Numbered from the stretch's first letter, positions 23,058 through 30,473 are shown. The stretch is 64,000 nucleotides of DNA from Gluconobacter kondonii (GCF_002723995.1 NZ_BEWP01000006.1:62001-126000), one strand, 5' to 3'. The notes: generated from the letters alone by a model not told the origin. Program-made: numbers and translations.

Positions 23058-23408
23058 TTACTTTCCTTTCATTGCTTTTCCAGCATTGATCCACGCATCA
23101 AATGCTCCGGCGTCCAAGCTGGCTGCCAATGCAGCAGCCTCTTTATATCGCTGTGACATATCAAGCTCAGAAGGATCGAAAAGAAGAGATTCTGGGGTAG
23201 TTTCAAGAATTTCTGCCACCCGCACGAATTGCGATAACGTCATATTAACCTTGCCATTCAGCCATTTAGAGACTGATGGTTCGGACATATCTAATGCTTC
23301 AGCCAATTTCCGTTGCGTATATCCCTTGAGCTTCATCCATGCCTTAACAAACCGCAGAGTATGTCGGTTTTTGGCGACTTCTTGAGGGGAGAGCTCTTTC
23401 TCGATCAT
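23058..23408 (-). CDS. XRE-family repressor of prophage 2
   Basis: A 116-residue protein with a Cro/C1 HTH (YTQRKLAEALDMSEPSVSKW, residues ~30-49, then LNGKVNMT) and a helical C-terminus (AALAASLDAGAFDAWINAGK) comparable to that of the prophage 1 repressor. It has no self-cleavage domain. The ATG at 23408 is chosen because the domain starts soon after; the open frame further upstream runs through operator sequence. Four operators of one motif flank the gene. Confidence 0.75.
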   Translation of the reverse strand: MIEKELSPQEVAKNRHTLRFVKAWMKLKGYTQRKLAEALDMSEPSVSKWLNGKVNMTLSQFVRVAEILETTPESLLFDPSELDMSQRYKEAAALAASLDAGAFDAWINAGKAMKGK

Positions 23409-23459
23409 GCTGCCATTTTGGCGGCTAAAGCGTAAAAGCGGGATGCCTCCACATGAAAA

Positions 23460-23493
23460 CTTTCTTGACCTGAAAGTTTCATCAGAATAAATT
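23460..23493 (+). promoter_or_regulatory. Rightward promoter with two operators, Cro-like gene
   Basis: Operators CTTTCTTGACCTGAAAG (23460-23476) and GTTTCATCAGAATAAAT (23476-23492) share one base. TTGACC at 23465-23470 and TAAATT at 23488-23493 are 17 bp apart, giving a promoter whose start would fall at about the ATG at 23500. Repressor bound here covers both promoter elements. Confidence 0.7.
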
Positions 23494-23499
23494 TTCTGC

Positions 23500-23739
23500 A
23501 TGTCGTTGAAAGCTATCCTCATCGAGCGCGGGATCACCCAGACTCAACTGGCTGCACAAGTGCAAATGAGCGAGCCGACCGTATCTCGGTGGGTGAAAGG
23601 GGCTTCGTGCATCCCTACGCACAAGCTGAGAGAAGTCGCGTCAGCGCTAAATGTGTCACTGGACGCTCTCGTGCCGCTTCGTTCGGCAAGATCCAATAAC
23701 GCCTCACAGCACGGTTCGATTAGTGAGACAGCAGTATGA
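23500..23739 (+). CDS. Cro-like HTH regulator of prophage 2
   Basis: A 79-residue protein that is almost entirely one XRE HTH domain (ITQTQLAAQVQMSEPTVSRW, residues ~12-31, then VKGASCIPTHKLREVASALN). It is divergent from the repressor. There is no ribosome binding site and the predicted transcription start coincides with the ATG, so translation is probably leaderless. It would turn down repressor synthesis in the lytic cycle. Confidence 0.75.
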   Translation: MSLKAILIERGITQTQLAAQVQMSEPTVSRWVKGASCIPTHKLREVASALNVSLDALVPLRSARSNNASQHGSISETAV

Positions 23740-23826
23740 GCATCCTTCATAAACCCGAAGGTAAGCAACGCTCATGCTGCCGTCAGCAAGATGATGTCTT
23801 GCAGCCTTGCCCGTTCTTAACGGGGC

Positions 23827-24078
23827 TTAGTGGATCTCGCCTTGCGGCTTCTGAAGAAGAATTTCCGCAGCATCGAGCAGATCACGCCCCAGTTCGGCGG
23901 CCGTCTGCGGAGACAGTGAGAACTGTTCGAGCTTATCGCCTTCCGGGAAGTGCTCTGGCGCGGTTGCGGCCTTCACCTGCAGCACGACAGCGCCGTCCTG
24001 AATCACCACCGTGCGGAAGCCTGTCAGGCTCGAAATATCGAGATTGCCGTCTTCCTTCAGTTTCCATTCATCAGCCAT
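23827..24078 (-). CDS. Small hypothetical phage protein
   Basis: An 83-residue acidic protein: a beta-rich first half (WKLKEDGNLDISSLTGFRTV) and a helical second half (LSPQTAAELGRDLLDAAEIL). The plan matches the small protein at 12460-12705 of prophage 1. A 136-codon frame on the opposite strand covers the same DNA but is Arg/Pro-rich and taken as a shadow. Function unknown. Confidence 0.5.
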   Translation of the reverse strand: MADEWKLKEDGNLDISSLTGFRTVVIQDGAVVLQVKAATAPEHFPEGDKLEQFSLSPQTAAELGRDLLDAAEILLQKPQGEIH

Positions 24079-24142
24079 GTGCCGTCACTCCGTTCGCTTT
24101 AGATGCGCGCAAGATGGCTGATCGTCGTGCGTGGGTGAAGCC

Positions 24143-24592
24143 ATGAATCACGTCCCTGCCCTCAAGACGGCCACGCAAATGGCTGTTCGGGCGATTGGCG
24201 GCATTGATGCCGCGGCAGCCGTTACCCGCGTCGGTCGGGCTCGGATTTCGGAATATCAAAACCGAAACTCCACAACGACAGCCCCGGTAGATATCGCCAT
24301 TGTGCTGGACGAGTTCGCCCAGGAGCCTTTCATTCTCCAGACCATGGCGCATGAGCTTGGCTACAACCTGACGCCGATCCAGTTGGGTCATGGCGATGTG
24401 GCCGAGATCATGGAAGACGTGGCGGACAAGGCCAACGACACCATGAAGATGACGATCCGCGTTCTGGCGGATGGCATTGTGACGGTCGAGGAAGCCCACA
24501 GCCTTGGCCATGAGCTGACCAAGCTACGCCGCGTTGTGGATCATGCCCTCAAGATCGTGCGCGGGATAGAAAAGACAGGAGCCTCGGCATGA
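24143..24592 (+). CDS. CII-like transcriptional regulator
   Basis: A 149-residue protein. Residues ~10-50 (MAVRAIGGIDAAAAVTRVGR then ISEYQNRNSTTTAPVDIAIV) match the phage regulatory CII-type pattern: an Ala-rich helix, an HTH-like turn, an asparagine-rich loop and a P(V/L)D segment. The rest is helical and acidic (AEIMEDVADKANDTMKM). Placement directly before the initiator gene, as CII precedes O in lambda, supports the call. The ATG at 24143 is preferred to one four codons upstream; it ends in a 4-nt overlap with the initiator gene. Confidence 0.55.
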   Translation: MNHVPALKTATQMAVRAIGGIDAAAAVTRVGRARISEYQNRNSTTTAPVDIAIVLDEFAQEPFILQTMAHELGYNLTPIQLGHGDVAEIMEDVADKANDTMKMTIRVLADGIVTVEEAHSLGHELTKLRRVVDHALKIVRGIEKTGASA

Positions 24593-25791
24593 TGCTCCAG
24601 ATCCCCACCACCTTCGATCGGGACGACGTTCCGTCTATGGCCTTTCTAAAGGTTCTGCCGGCCGAGCTGCGTGGCGTTTTCCATTCCCTGATGGACGCTC
24701 TGAAATCTGCCCGCGACGTGGTGTTCCGTGTCGGCGGCCGTGCGCTCGATGACGTCCAAGTGGCGCAGATGGCGTGTGAAAACGTCGAGGTGTTGCGCCG
24801 CGTCCTGCCGGAACTCGAGTTCACGCGGTTTATCCTTCGTGATGAAGACGGCGCGCTCTACAGCCCTCACCTCGTGGAACGGCAGATCCGCCGTGAGGAA
24901 CGCGCTCAGGCTCGTGCTGAGCGGCAGCGTCGTCTGGAAGAGTTTCAGGCCCGTCAGGAGGCCGGAGAGTTCGCACCAGAAGCCGGCGTGAAGGCTATGA
25001 CCTCTCGGGCGAATGCCTCCAAGGGCGGCCGCCCGCGCAAGGGGGAGAAAGCAGAAGACGCTTATGTGCGTCGGCAGCGCGAAGCCGTCGAGCAGCGTGA
25101 AATGCGCTTGCTGTCGTCTATCGACGGTGGGGCGATTTCGGAAACCGAAAACCAAAACCAGTTTTCAAAAGCGGTTTTGGTTTCCGGGGTTTCGGTTTCA
25201 AAACCGGTTTCTGGGTTTTCCGTAGATCTAGAATTAGAGAAAGATATATCCCCTTCTGATTCTAATTCTACGAAACCGGCAGAAACCGAAACCGACAAAC
25301 CGGCCTTGGAGATTTCGGAAGCCCTGATCTCCCAGACCGTCGCCCGCGTCCTCAAGGTTGGACGTCTGCCAGACGGTCAGGCCGGGTTCGCCAAGAGCAT
25401 CTGCGGTCGTTTCCTTCGGGACGGCGTTCCAGCCGATGTGTTGGTCGAGGCTGTGAAGCAGCATGCCGAGAAAATGGCTCTGAACGGCGACACAGCCTAC
25501 AAAATGGGCGCTTTCCGCAAGCCGATCGAGCGGTTCTGGGCAGATCATCAAGCCGGCGTCTCAACCGCACCGGCTCCAGAGCCAGTGGCTCGGGAAGACT
25601 GGGAAGAACGCGCGCTGGGAGTCTATGCCAAGGCACAAGAGGTCTGGAGCGAAGCCTTCCGCCTGAAGCGAGATTTCTCGGCTGTTAAGCGGGACTGGCC
25701 GGAGCTGGCGCAAGCCCATGACCTACCCACCTGCCCCGTCGAGCGCGCTGCGTATCTGGACTGGTATCGCCCGCAGGCTCAGGCCGCATGA
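24589..25791 (+). CDS. Probable phage replication initiator with internal origin
   Basis: A 400-residue protein. The N-terminal ~100 residues are helical/winged-helix-like; ~100-130 is a charged helix (REERAQARAERQRRLEEFQA); the linker has NASKGGRPRK (~residue 143), as in the prophage 1 counterpart; residues ~180-245 are a low-complexity Ser/Thr/Glu/Lys region encoded by DNA repeats; the C-terminal ~150 residues are a helical domain ending in YLDWYRPQAQ. An initiator gene with iterons in its middle is the lambda O plan. No helicase gene is present in this prophage, so it probably recruits the host DnaB. Confidence 0.6.
   Translation: MMLQIPTTFDRDDVPSMAFLKVLPAELRGVFHSLMDALKSARDVVFRVGGRALDDVQVAQMACENVEVLRRVLPELEFTRFILRDEDGALYSPHLVERQIRREERAQARAERQRRLEEFQARQEAGEFAPEAGVKAMTSRANASKGGRPRKGEKAEDAYVRRQREAVEQREMRLLSSIDGGAISETENQNQFSKAVLVSGVSVSKPVSGFSVDLELEKDISPSDSNSTKPAETETDKPALEISEALISQTVARVLKVGRLPDGQAGFAKSICGRFLRDGVPADVLVEAVKQHAEKMALNGDTAYKMGAFRKPIERFWADHQAGVSTAPAPEPVAREDWEERALGVYAKAQEVWSEAFRLKRDFSAVKRDWPELAQAHDLPTCPVERAAYLDWYRPQAQAA
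25141..25301. repeat. Probable replication origin: inward and outward iterons around an AT-rich core
   Basis: GGTTTC occurs at 25179, 25188, 25194 and 25206, and its complement GAAACC at 25141, 25272, 25282 and 25288; GGTTTT and CAAACC variants also occur. The left cluster is mostly GGTTTC and the right cluster GAAACC, symmetric about an AT-rich core (~25222-25270) that carries a perfect 10-bp inverted repeat TAGAATTAGA/TCTAATTCTA (25229-25238, 25261-25270). Confidence 0.65.
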
Positions 25792-26000
25792 AGGCGCTGC
25801 GCAGAGCCCTCGCCTCTTTCACCCATTCTGAATTCCTCACGGTTCGCTCCGAACGTGACCAGGCGCAGCATGCTGCTCTGGCACTGGAGCGGACTGTTGC
25901 GGATCAAGCCCTGGAGATTGTCACGCTCCAGGCCCGTCTGGCTCGGCTCACCTCGAACCGGGATGCCGACGGCCGATTTATGAAGCGCAACCCCACATGA
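25788..26000 (+). CDS. Small coiled-coil protein
   Basis: A 70-residue protein, mostly one long helix (ERTVADQALEIVTLQARLAR, residues ~34-53) with heptad-like Leu/Ile/Val spacing. Its ATG overlaps the initiator stop by 4 nt. Function unknown; it may be a partner of the initiator. Confidence 0.5.
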   Translation: MKALRRALASFTHSEFLTVRSERDQAQHAALALERTVADQALEIVTLQARLARLTSNRDADGRFMKRNPT

Positions 26001-26007
26001 ACGTGGA

Positions 26008-26514
26008 ATGCAAATGACTACTGCCGCTGAGGCAACTCGACCAATTGAAGAAGCCGTCCCCATGCAGGGGGCTTGGAAAAACCGCATCGCTCTGGCTGAA
26101 CTGGACCAGGGAAAAGACAGGCCACCAATCGAAGTCCTACGCCGTGGAGCTGGCCTCTACGGCTTGCTACGTTCCGGCACGATCACCCAACGTCACGTCG
26201 ACGCCGCCCAACGTTGGGCATGTGATTTCGAGACGGGAATTATGGGTGCTTCCAATCCCGAGATTCGGTCAACGGGGCAAGGAAGTCTGGAGGACTCTCT
26301 TCTAGCGAGGTCTTTTGCCGTCGCCCGATGTGAAGGCGTCCGGAGGACACTAGGCCGATATGCTGGCGACCTTCTCGTGCTGTTAGTTTTGGACGGTCTT
26401 TCGGTAGCAAGGATCTCTGAAATGTACGGTAAAAACCGTCAAGGGATGACTGGCGCAATCGAACTGCTTCTTGAGCAACTGACCGATTATTATGAAGGAA
26501 GCCAAATCCATTAA
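26008..26514 (+). CDS. Possible late regulator (DUF6456-like C-terminal HTH)
   Basis: A 168-residue protein. The C-terminal third (GDLLVLLVLDGLSVARISEM followed by YGKNRQGMTGAIELLLEQL) has an HTH pattern close to sigma region 4 / DUF6456. The N-terminal ~100 residues are less clear (an LRRGAGLYGLLRSGTITQRH segment). It is the last gene before a strong terminator at the end of the replication operon, where late regulators such as Q often lie. Function is inferred from this. The start could be 26008 or the ATG two codons later. Confidence 0.45.
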   Translation: MQMTTAAEATRPIEEAVPMQGAWKNRIALAELDQGKDRPPIEVLRRGAGLYGLLRSGTITQRHVDAAQRWACDFETGIMGASNPEIRSTGQGSLEDSLLARSFAVARCEGVRRTLGRYAGDLLVLLVLDGLSVARISEMYGKNRQGMTGAIELLLEQLTDYYEGSQIH

Positions 26515-26566
26515 AAACCTGTTGACCTGAAACAGATTTGGACAGTAATAGTATATGATTATCGAT

Positions 26567-26601
26567 GGGCGTGTGGCTGGAATAAGCCTGCGCCCTTTTT
26601 T
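26567..26601 (+). terminator. Intrinsic terminator after the replication operon
   Basis: A GGGC...GCCC stem with an inner GGCT/AGCC stem (26567-26594) is followed by TTTTTT. Confidence 0.85.
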
Positions 26602-26755
26602 GTTGATGTTCTGCCTTCTTTTAATGGGCAATATCGTAGCTCTCTCAAACAAAGCATGGCTATGGCGCTTACTCCCTAAATTTAGGTAAAATCACAAATT
26701 CATTGACGTAACGGGATATTTCAGAATTATTGTAAAATAATAATTACTGTCCGAG

Positions 26756-27913
26756 ATGGCAATGTACTCAACCCTTATTACGTCCAGCAAATCGCTCTTA
26801 CATGTATCCGAAGGCGTTCTCGGTCACGCTAGCCCGACCGAAGTCGTAGACCCTGTTTATGCTTGGCGCGCGGAAGCTAACAGTGATGTAATCTACCTAA
26901 TGGCTGCATCTGGAGAGCCATTCTGGATCATGGGTGATTTCGGGCAGAGGGCGATATTTTCGTTTAAAATTCGTCGCCAAGTTGGTGGTGGAATAGCAAT
27001 CGAACATCCCAGCAACGCAAAAATATTCAGGGCTTCGGATGATGGACGGATCTACATTGATGGAGAAAATGGCGGATTAGATAAAATATTTTTTGAAGAA
27101 TCCATTAATATTTCTCCGAATGAGATACGTATAAAATACCAGAAAATACTTTCAAATACCCTCGAAAATAATCTTATTTCTCTATCGAAAATGTCACCAT
27201 TCGTCGAGATGGCTGATATGGCCTATGCGATAACACGGCTTGAGAGTTTTTCATCCTATTCACATGTTATCGATCAAATCAAAGAGCTCCCAAGTTACGA
27301 GTTTATCTTCCCGTCGATTCAATTATTGATGAAATCTGAGTTTGCAGGCAGCGGACGAAATTTTCATGCTCATTACGCGTGGGGCGGCGGTGATTTCGTC
27401 GATGTAGGAAAATATTCCTACGGTTTTCCACGTATCCTTCCATACCCGCCAGCACGGCTGAAGGTTAGTGCGTTTTGCTCGATTGCTGAAGACGTCACAG
27501 TTGTGCTCGGAAACCATCTAACCAAAGCCGCAACCACGTTTCCGTTTCAGGACGAGGCTTTTCGGTGGCCTTCGCGGCACGCAGACATCGGAAAATTTGA
27601 AGATAGTATCTCCTCGGGGGTGGTGATCGGCAATGATGTTTGGATTGGTCGTGGGGTTACCATTCTTCCTGGTGCAGTTATAGGAGACGGCTGCATCGTT
27701 GGCGCTGAATCTGTGGTTCGAGGAAAAGTCGAGCCTTACTCAATATATCTGGGTAATCCGGGGTATGTTTTGAAACCACGATTTGATGCCCAAACCACCT
27801 CTCGCCTGTTGGCGCTCAAATGGTGGGAGTGGCCAGAATGGAAAATTGACCGATACTGCGGAATGATGATGACCGATTTGCAAGGTTTTTTGGATAAAGC
27901 CGAAAAGATCTGA
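26756..27913 (+). CDS. CatB/XAT-type O-acetyltransferase with an extra N-terminal domain
   Basis: A 385-residue protein. The C-terminal ~170 residues are a left-handed beta-helix acetyltransferase of the CatB (xenobiotic acetyltransferase) group: FCSIAEDVTVVLGNH, then SGVVIGNDVWIGRGVTILPG, GDGCIVGAESVV and YLGNPGYVLKPRF, with the family's hallmark KWWEWP near the end. The first ~200 residues form a domain I do not recognise, absent from CatB (~210 residues). The gene is AT-richer than its neighbours and stands alone after a terminator. A lysogenic-conversion role, for example acetylating a surface sugar, is an inference. Confidence 0.8.
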   Translation: MAMYSTLITSSKSLLHVSEGVLGHASPTEVVDPVYAWRAEANSDVIYLMAASGEPFWIMGDFGQRAIFSFKIRRQVGGGIAIEHPSNAKIFRASDDGRIYIDGENGGLDKIFFEESINISPNEIRIKYQKILSNTLENNLISLSKMSPFVEMADMAYAITRLESFSSYSHVIDQIKELPSYEFIFPSIQLLMKSEFAGSGRNFHAHYAWGGGDFVDVGKYSYGFPRILPYPPARLKVSAFCSIAEDVTVVLGNHLTKAATTFPFQDEAFRWPSRHADIGKFEDSISSGVVIGNDVWIGRGVTILPGAVIGDGCIVGAESVVRGKVEPYSIYLGNPGYVLKPRFDAQTTSRLLALKWWEWPEWKIDRYCGMMMTDLQGFLDKAEKI

Positions 27914-27989
27914 CGTTTGTCTGAATGAGGGTCTCCATACCCTTTAGAAATGACAATTAGAGTGCTTTAGCCCGACACGATAACTCGGA

Positions 27990-28076
27990 GTTATCTGACA
28001 AGCCCGAAAGGACAGACTGTCAGATAACCCACCGAAAGGGTTCGGAACCCGTCAGATAATTACAGTTATCTGACGG
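27990..28076. repeat. Four copies of GTCAGATAA/TTATCTGAC, including a dif-like 11-6-11 site
   Basis: TTATCTGAC-type units are at 27991-27999 and 28066-28074, and GTCAGATAA at 28019-28027 and 28051-28059. The right pair forms perfect 11-bp arms (CCGTCAGATAA and TTATCTGACGG) around a 6-bp spacer TTACAG at 28049-28076, the exact geometry of XerCD dif sites. The left pair has 11-bp arms with a 17-nt gap. A GGGTTC-G-GAACCC palindrome (28038-28050) and two CCGAAAGG units lie between. TTTTT follows the right hairpin, so it could also act as a terminator. Confidence 0.7.
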
Positions 28077-28108
28077 TTTTTCAGGGTCTCCGCAGGATCG
28101 GAAACCTT

Positions 28109-28114
28109 TATAAT
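28109..28114 (+). promoter_or_regulatory. -10 element TATAAT upstream of the second recombinase gene
   Basis: A perfect TATAAT lies 28 nt before the ATG at 28142 and only 3 nt before the ATG at 28118. This argues that translation starts at 28142 and that the gene has its own promoter just downstream of the dif-like repeats. No good -35 is seen. Confidence 0.5.
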
Positions 28115-28141
28115 TCAATGACTTGTCGGAGACCTGGGCCA

Positions 28142-28993
28142 ATGGCACCAGCAGCGGTCGCGAAAACGCCCCGTATCTCTGATGACGATCGCCTCGTGAA
28201 TATGTGGCTTCATAATCGCTCAGTGAACACCGCCCGCGCCTATCGTGCGGACGTGGACGCCTTCCGCCAGTGGGCTGGCAAGCCTCTGGCAGATGTCGTG
28301 CTGGACGACCTGCAAGGCTGGTTTGATAGCCTCACGGGATCGGATGCCACACGCCGCAGAAAGCTGGCCTCCGTCAAATCGGCTCTGGCCTTCGGGGTCC
28401 GCGTTGGTTTTCTGGATGTGGACGTTGGCGCAGCGCTGCGCCTCGAGCGCGGGCGAGATCGTCTCAGTGAGCGCATTCTCACGGAAGAGGATGTGCGGCG
28501 CATTATCGACCAGGAGCCGTGCCCACGAAAGCGGGTCGCGCTCCGGGTTCTGTACTTCATGGGGCTGCGCATTTCTGAAATGTGCGCCCTCACTTGGCGA
28601 GATATGACACGGCGTCAGCAGGGAGGCGTGGCCTCCGTGTTCGGCAAGGGAAACAAGACACGTCATGTGCTTGTGCCCGCAAAGCTGTGGAAAGAGATCG
28701 TGGCTGTGAGAGCTGACGACTGGCGTCCTGAAACGCCTGTTGTCCCCGGCCACGATGGGAGCCCGCTTCACTTGAGAGCTGCACATCGCCTCGTGAAGCG
28801 GGCGGCGAAGCGTGCCGGATTGCCAGATGCCTCGGCGCACTGGTTCCGGCACGCCCACGCCTCACACGCCCTGGACAATGGCGCGCCCGCGCATGTCGTC
28901 CAGCAGACTTTGGGACATTCCGACCTGAAGACCACGACACGATACGCCCACGTCCGCGAAGGCGACGGTGGCGGCAATTACCTGAAAGACTGA
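28142..28993 (+). CDS. XerC/D-like tyrosine recombinase, second in prophage 2
   Basis: A 283-residue recombinase with an N-terminal SAM-like domain (RSVNTARAYRADVDAFRQWA) and a catalytic domain with Arg in YFMGLRISEMCALTWRDM, HWFRHAHASH, LGHSDLKTTTRYAHV. This length and motif set are XerC/D-like rather than like the two phage integrases. It lies inside the prophage, far from the attachment sites and beside a dif-like 11-6-11 repeat, so it is unlikely to be the integrase. Resolving phage genome multimers, or an older integration module, are both possible. The frame also opens at 28118, but GGAGA and the TATAAT position favour 28142. Confidence 0.85.
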   Translation: MAPAAVAKTPRISDDDRLVNMWLHNRSVNTARAYRADVDAFRQWAGKPLADVVLDDLQGWFDSLTGSDATRRRKLASVKSALAFGVRVGFLDVDVGAALRLERGRDRLSERILTEEDVRRIIDQEPCPRKRVALRVLYFMGLRISEMCALTWRDMTRRQQGGVASVFGKGNKTRHVLVPAKLWKEIVAVRADDWRPETPVVPGHDGSPLHLRAAHRLVKRAAKRAGLPDASAHWFRHAHASHALDNGAPAHVVQQTLGHSDLKTTTRYAHVREGDGGGNYLKD

Positions 28994-29035
28994 CGCCTCA
29001 CGAAAAGGCGGCGTCGGCCATTAGTGGAGAGCGAA

Positions 29036-29233
29036 ATGAGCACTCGATACCGACGCCGACCTGAAACGCCTGAGCAGATCCGGGCCGAGCACATCGATTT
29101 CTGGACCCGGACTGCCGAGCGTTACGAACGCACGGCGCAACATGCGCGGATGCCGGGAATGAAGATCTGGGCCGCAGCTGAAGCACGCCGCGCCCGCGCA
29201 ATCGAAGCCGATCGCAAGCGAGAACAGGCATGA
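29036..29233 (+). CDS. Small basic hypothetical protein
   Basis: A 65-residue helical, Arg-rich protein (EHIDFWTRTAERYERTAQHA). GGAGAG precedes the ATG at 29036. Coupled to the DUF3164 gene by a 4-nt overlap. Function unknown. Confidence 0.55.
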   Translation: MSTRYRRRPETPEQIRAEHIDFWTRTAERYERTAQHARMPGMKIWAAAEARRARAIEADRKREQA

Positions 29234-29841
29234 GCCACAATCCCGACGATTACATGAAGGATTCCGCTGGCCGTCTGGTGCCACGGGCGAACGTGAAGCC
29301 GGAAGACCTGTTGCAGGACGAGCTGGTGCGCAAGCTGTTCGAGCGTGCGCGCTCCATTCGTGAGATCATGCGCCAGTTTCGTGAGGATGCAGACAGCGAC
29401 ATTCGCGCTTTTCTGGATCTTCTGGCGGAACAGTACGGAGCCAAGAAAGGTGGTGCCAAGGGCAATCTGACGCTGGCGACCTACGACGGCTGCGAGCGCG
29501 TGACTATCGCCATCAGCGACACCATCACCTTCGGCCCGGAACTTCAGATCGCCAAGGAACTGGTGGACAGCTGCCTGACGCGCTGGACGGAAGGCGGCAA
29601 CGCCAACATCCGCGCCGTCGTCACCGATGCCTTTGACGTCGGCAAGGAAGGCAAGCTGAACGTGTCCAAGATCCTCGGACTGCGCCGTCTTTCGATCGAC
29701 GATGATGAATGGAAACGCGCCATGCAGGCCATCACCGACGCGGTGAAGGTGAACGCATCGCGCAGCTACATCCGGTTTCACGAACGCGCATCACCGGACA
29801 GCGCGTTCGTTCAGGTACCCTTGGATATTGCCAAAGCATAA
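29230..29841 (+). CDS. DUF3164 family phage protein
   Basis: A 203-residue protein matching the DUF3164 pattern known from Mu-like and other prophages: an N-terminal DSAGRLVPRANVKPEDLLQD, a central GNLTLATYDGCERVTIAISD strand region, and KLNVSKILGLRRLSIDDDEW near the end. The biochemical role of the family is unknown; it is usually in the early or replication region. Here it is followed by a terminator that faces the convergent HicB-type gene. Confidence 0.8.
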   Translation: MSHNPDDYMKDSAGRLVPRANVKPEDLLQDELVRKLFERARSIREIMRQFREDADSDIRAFLDLLAEQYGAKKGGAKGNLTLATYDGCERVTIAISDTITFGPELQIAKELVDSCLTRWTEGGNANIRAVVTDAFDVGKEGKLNVSKILGLRRLSIDDDEWKRAMQAITDAVKVNASRSYIRFHERASPDSAFVQVPLDIAKA

Positions 29842-29842
29842 A

Positions 29843-29868
29843 AAAGGCCGGAACAATGTCCGACCTTT
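29843..29868 (-). terminator. Intrinsic terminator for the leftward HicB/BrnTA transcript
   Basis: A 10-bp stem with one mismatch (AAAGGCCGGA/TCCGACCTTT, 6-nt loop). Read on the minus strand it is followed by a T-tract. Confidence 0.6.
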
Positions 29869-29900
29869 CGCAGTTAACGGCGCTTGGTCACGTTTCAGAA

Positions 29901-30206
29901 TCAACAGGCATAGTCTCTGAGCTGACATACGGACTGAGTATCGCCTTCAGGCAGCCTTACTCTGACGATGAATGCCATACCCGATTCGTTATTCGGATCC
30001 TGCATAATAGTTTTGAAGGATGACGGAGCTGGCATGTCACATCCTTCCTCGATCATTCCTTCAATGTGAAAAGCCAAAGCCTCGTAGGCCATGACGTGTG
30101 CTTCAGCCAATGTATCACCAACTGTTATGCAGCCCGGAAAGTCTGGGAAACTGACACCGAAATCGCTATCGGGATCTTTGTGAACGAGACCAAGGTATTC
30201 AGTCAT
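29901..30206 (-). CDS. HicB-family antitoxin-like protein
   Basis: A 101-residue protein with the HicB partial RNase-H fold pattern: YLGLVHKDPDSDFGVSFPDF, PGCITVGDTLAEAHVMAYEA. HicB proteins neutralise HicA RNases and repress their own operon, usually through a C-terminal HTH or ribbon domain; here the C-terminus is short. No hicA gene is adjacent: the genes upstream are brnA and brnT. It is either an orphan antitoxin or part of a mixed module. Confidence 0.75.
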   Translation of the reverse strand: MTEYLGLVHKDPDSDFGVSFPDFPGCITVGDTLAEAHVMAYEALAFHIEGMIEEGCDMPAPSSFKTIMQDPNNESGMAFIVRVRLPEGDTQSVCQLRDYAC

Positions 30207-30215
30207 TACACCGTC

Positions 30216-30473
30216 TCAATGAGACAATGAGGCTTTAAGCGCCTCGTTAATTCTTGTCTGCCAACCAGCACCTTGCCGCTTGAAAGCGTCCAGGACGTCA
30301 GCATCCAGTCGCAACGTGACCTGCTGCTTTCGATGCGGATTAGTCGGACGTCCGCGACGCACGACCGTTTCACCGTTCCGAACGGTTGCGGCTTCAAAGA
30401 AAGCATCGGTGAGTTCCGGAGCATCGTCCGGATCAACCCATTCTGGCTTTCCACTCTTGTTCTTCGCGTTCAT
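30216..30473 (-). CDS. brnA: BrnA antitoxin
   Basis: An 85-residue protein with a C-terminal ribbon-helix-helix domain (KQQVTLRLDADVLDAFKRQG, then GWQTRINEALKASL), typical of BrnA, which binds BrnT and represses the operon. The GRPxNPxRK sequence before it is also typical. The start at 30473 has GAGG upstream. It follows brnT with an overlap of about 40 nt, the usual gene order. Confidence 0.88.
   Translation of the reverse strand: MNAKNKSGKPEWVDPDDAPELTDAFFEAATVRNGETVVRRGRPTNPHRKQQVTLRLDADVLDAFKRQGAGWQTRINEALKASLSH

Noticed and set aside
23736-24146. 136-codon plus-strand frame whose ATG overlaps the Cro-like gene's stop.
   Set aside because: It is Arg/Pro/Ser-rich in the way of shadow frames and covers the better-composed 83-residue gene on the other strand, which has a counterpart in prophage 1.
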